NCBI GenBank assembly: GCA_036495195.1
Contig: DASXNH010000079.1
Location: 1-13,224 of the forward strand
Reading direction: 5' to 3'
Source of the DNA: Palsa-872 sp036495195
GTDB lineage: Bacteria; Chloroflexota; Dormibacteria; Dormibacterales; Dormibacteraceae
Length of the DNA: 13,224 nucleotides
The notes beneath the pieces are model-generated. The model saw only the letters and a program-made list of their open reading frames with translations, made no database searches and was not told the origin of the DNA. The position numbers and the translations under genes are program-made. Below, piece by piece: positions 12,422 to 13,224 of the stretch; position 1 is the stretch's first letter, and each line of letters begins with the position of its first letter.

Positions 12422-13224
12422 GTGACTGCCGTCAACTCGGTGAGGCGCAACCTGAGTCATATCGACTTCGTCGTCCTGTCCCTCTACTGGGTCGCGATCG
12501 GTTATCTGTGGACCAGCCTCGGCGGCCTGATTCTGCCCGACATGGTGATCCAGCTGGTTGGCAGGGAGCACGAGGGATTTGCCCTCGGCGTGCTGGAGGG
12601 GGCTGGGGCGCTCATGGCAGTGATATGGCAGCCCATCGCCGGGGCTCTCTCCGACCGCACCAGCAGCCGCCTCGGGAAGCGGCGGCCATTCATCGTCGTG
12701 GGCACCATCGGCGATGTCCTTTTCCTGATCGGACTCGCGCTGTCAGGTACCTTCGGCCTGGCGCTGATCTTCTATTTCCTTCTGCAGGCCGCCTCGAACA
12801 CCGCGCAGGGTCCGTACCAGGGCCTGATGCCAGATGTCGTCCCCGAAAGTCAGCGGGGTATCGCCTCTGGCTACTTCGGAGTCGCGAACGTGGTGGGACT
12901 TCTCGCCGGCACCCTGGGCTCCGGGTGGATCCTGGCTCACGGCAGCCGGACAGCGGCTCTGCTCAGCATCTGCGCGCTCCTCCTGGTGACCATGCTGGCC
13001 ACTGTCCTGTTCATTCCGGATCGCGCCCCACGGACCGCAGGCCAGTTCAAGAATGTACGCGAAGCTATCGCCACGACCTTCGCCCGGCCGCTGCGCTATC
13101 CGAGCTTCCTCTGGCTGATGGCGTCCCGGCTGCTCATCCTGCTGGGGTTGGTCGGGGTCCAGAGCTTTGTCTTCTTTTACTTCAACAATGTTTTCTTCCA
13201 CAACGACCGTATAGACACCATCCG
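12422..13224 (+). CDS. MFS transporter, SLC45/sugar-cation-like (3' end beyond window)
   Basis: The first 267 residues of a major facilitator superfamily permease are present; the gene continues past the window edge. Several hydrophobic helices are visible. The loop between helices 2 and 3 carries motif A as GALSDRTSSRLGKRRPFI (74-91). The DRT..R.GKRRPFI version is typical of SLC45/sucrose-type and related sugar transporters, so a sugar or glycoside substrate is possible but unproven. The start is uncertain: GTG 12422 has a GAGGG 7 bases upstream, while TTG 12389 would overlap the acyl-CoA dehydrogenase stop and add 11 residues. It is close enough to the previous gene to share its transcript. 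Confidence 0.85.
   Translation, partial: MTAVNSVRRNLSHIDFVVLSLYWVAIGYLWTSLGGLILPDMVIQLVGREHEGFALGVLEGAGALMAVIWQPIAGALSDRTSSRLGKRRPFIVVGTIGDVLFLIGLALSGTFGLALIFYFLLQAASNTAQGPYQGLMPDVVPESQRGIASGYFGVANVVGLLAGTLGSGWILAHGSRTAALLSICALLLVTMLATVLFIPDRAPRTAGQFKNVREAIATTFARPLRYPSFLWLMASRLLILLGLVGVQSFVFFYFNNVFFHNDRIDTI

Noticed and set aside
1..13224. Mobile elements, CRISPR arrays, rRNA or tRNA genes
   Set aside because: No transposase or integrase motif, regularly spaced repeats, terminal inverted repeats or tRNA T-arm consensus was found on either strand by inspection.

Overview
The window is GC-rich, gene-dense, single-copy chromosomal DNA with no mobile element, CRISPR array, rRNA or tRNA that I can see. 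The gene content suggests a soil-type Terrabacteria lineage, either Actinomycetota or the Chloroflexota/Dormibacterota side. Pointers are a DUF2342 zinc metalloprotease, a Ski2/HelY-like helicase, GTG and TTG starts, and many genes that appear to be transcribed without a leader. The lineage is inference; no marker gene settles it.

Layout, left to right. (1) A DUF2342-type metalloprotease (+) at 34-1107. (2) A divergent pair sharing one tiny promoter at about 1555-1576: a small Rossmann-like protein (-) and a classical SDR oxidoreductase (+). (3) An atypical extended SDR (-) at 2319-3500 whose tail overlaps the SDR end antisense. (4) A leftward two-gene operon, DUF503 protein then Ski2-like RNA helicase, joined by a TTGA stop/start overlap. 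(5) Divergent from it, pyrE (+), then a 150-base leader carrying two hairpins and an 11-codon mini-ORF, then a dihydroorotase-family amidohydrolase (+). (6) An MBL-fold hydrolase (-) with a substituted metal-site Asp, and a possible 33-residue membrane protein (+). (7) A leftward parA plus a 97-residue unknown, joined by a GTGA overlap. (8) A rightward CvpA-family membrane protein, acyl-CoA dehydrogenase and MFS transporter (cut by the window end), closely packed.

The strongest unexplained structure is regulatory. Nine starts have a TANNNT hexamer 6-10 bases upstream and no Shine-Dalgarno, which is the geometry of leaderless mRNAs. At two divergent gene pairs one 7-bp TANNNTA element supplies overlapping -10 hexamers on both strands. 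Internal operon genes instead use NTGA overlaps or, for the acyl-CoA dehydrogenase, a strong Shine-Dalgarno. Two mini-ORFs (7029-7064 and 10344-10406) end exactly on the start codon of the next gene and may couple its translation.

Functionally, pyrE and the amidohydrolase point to pyrimidine synthesis, and the helicase/DUF503 pair to RNA or ribosome maturation. ParA and its small partner suggest intracellular positioning. The last three genes suggest membrane and fatty-acid or other acyl-CoA metabolism. No complete novel defence or biosynthetic system is evident.
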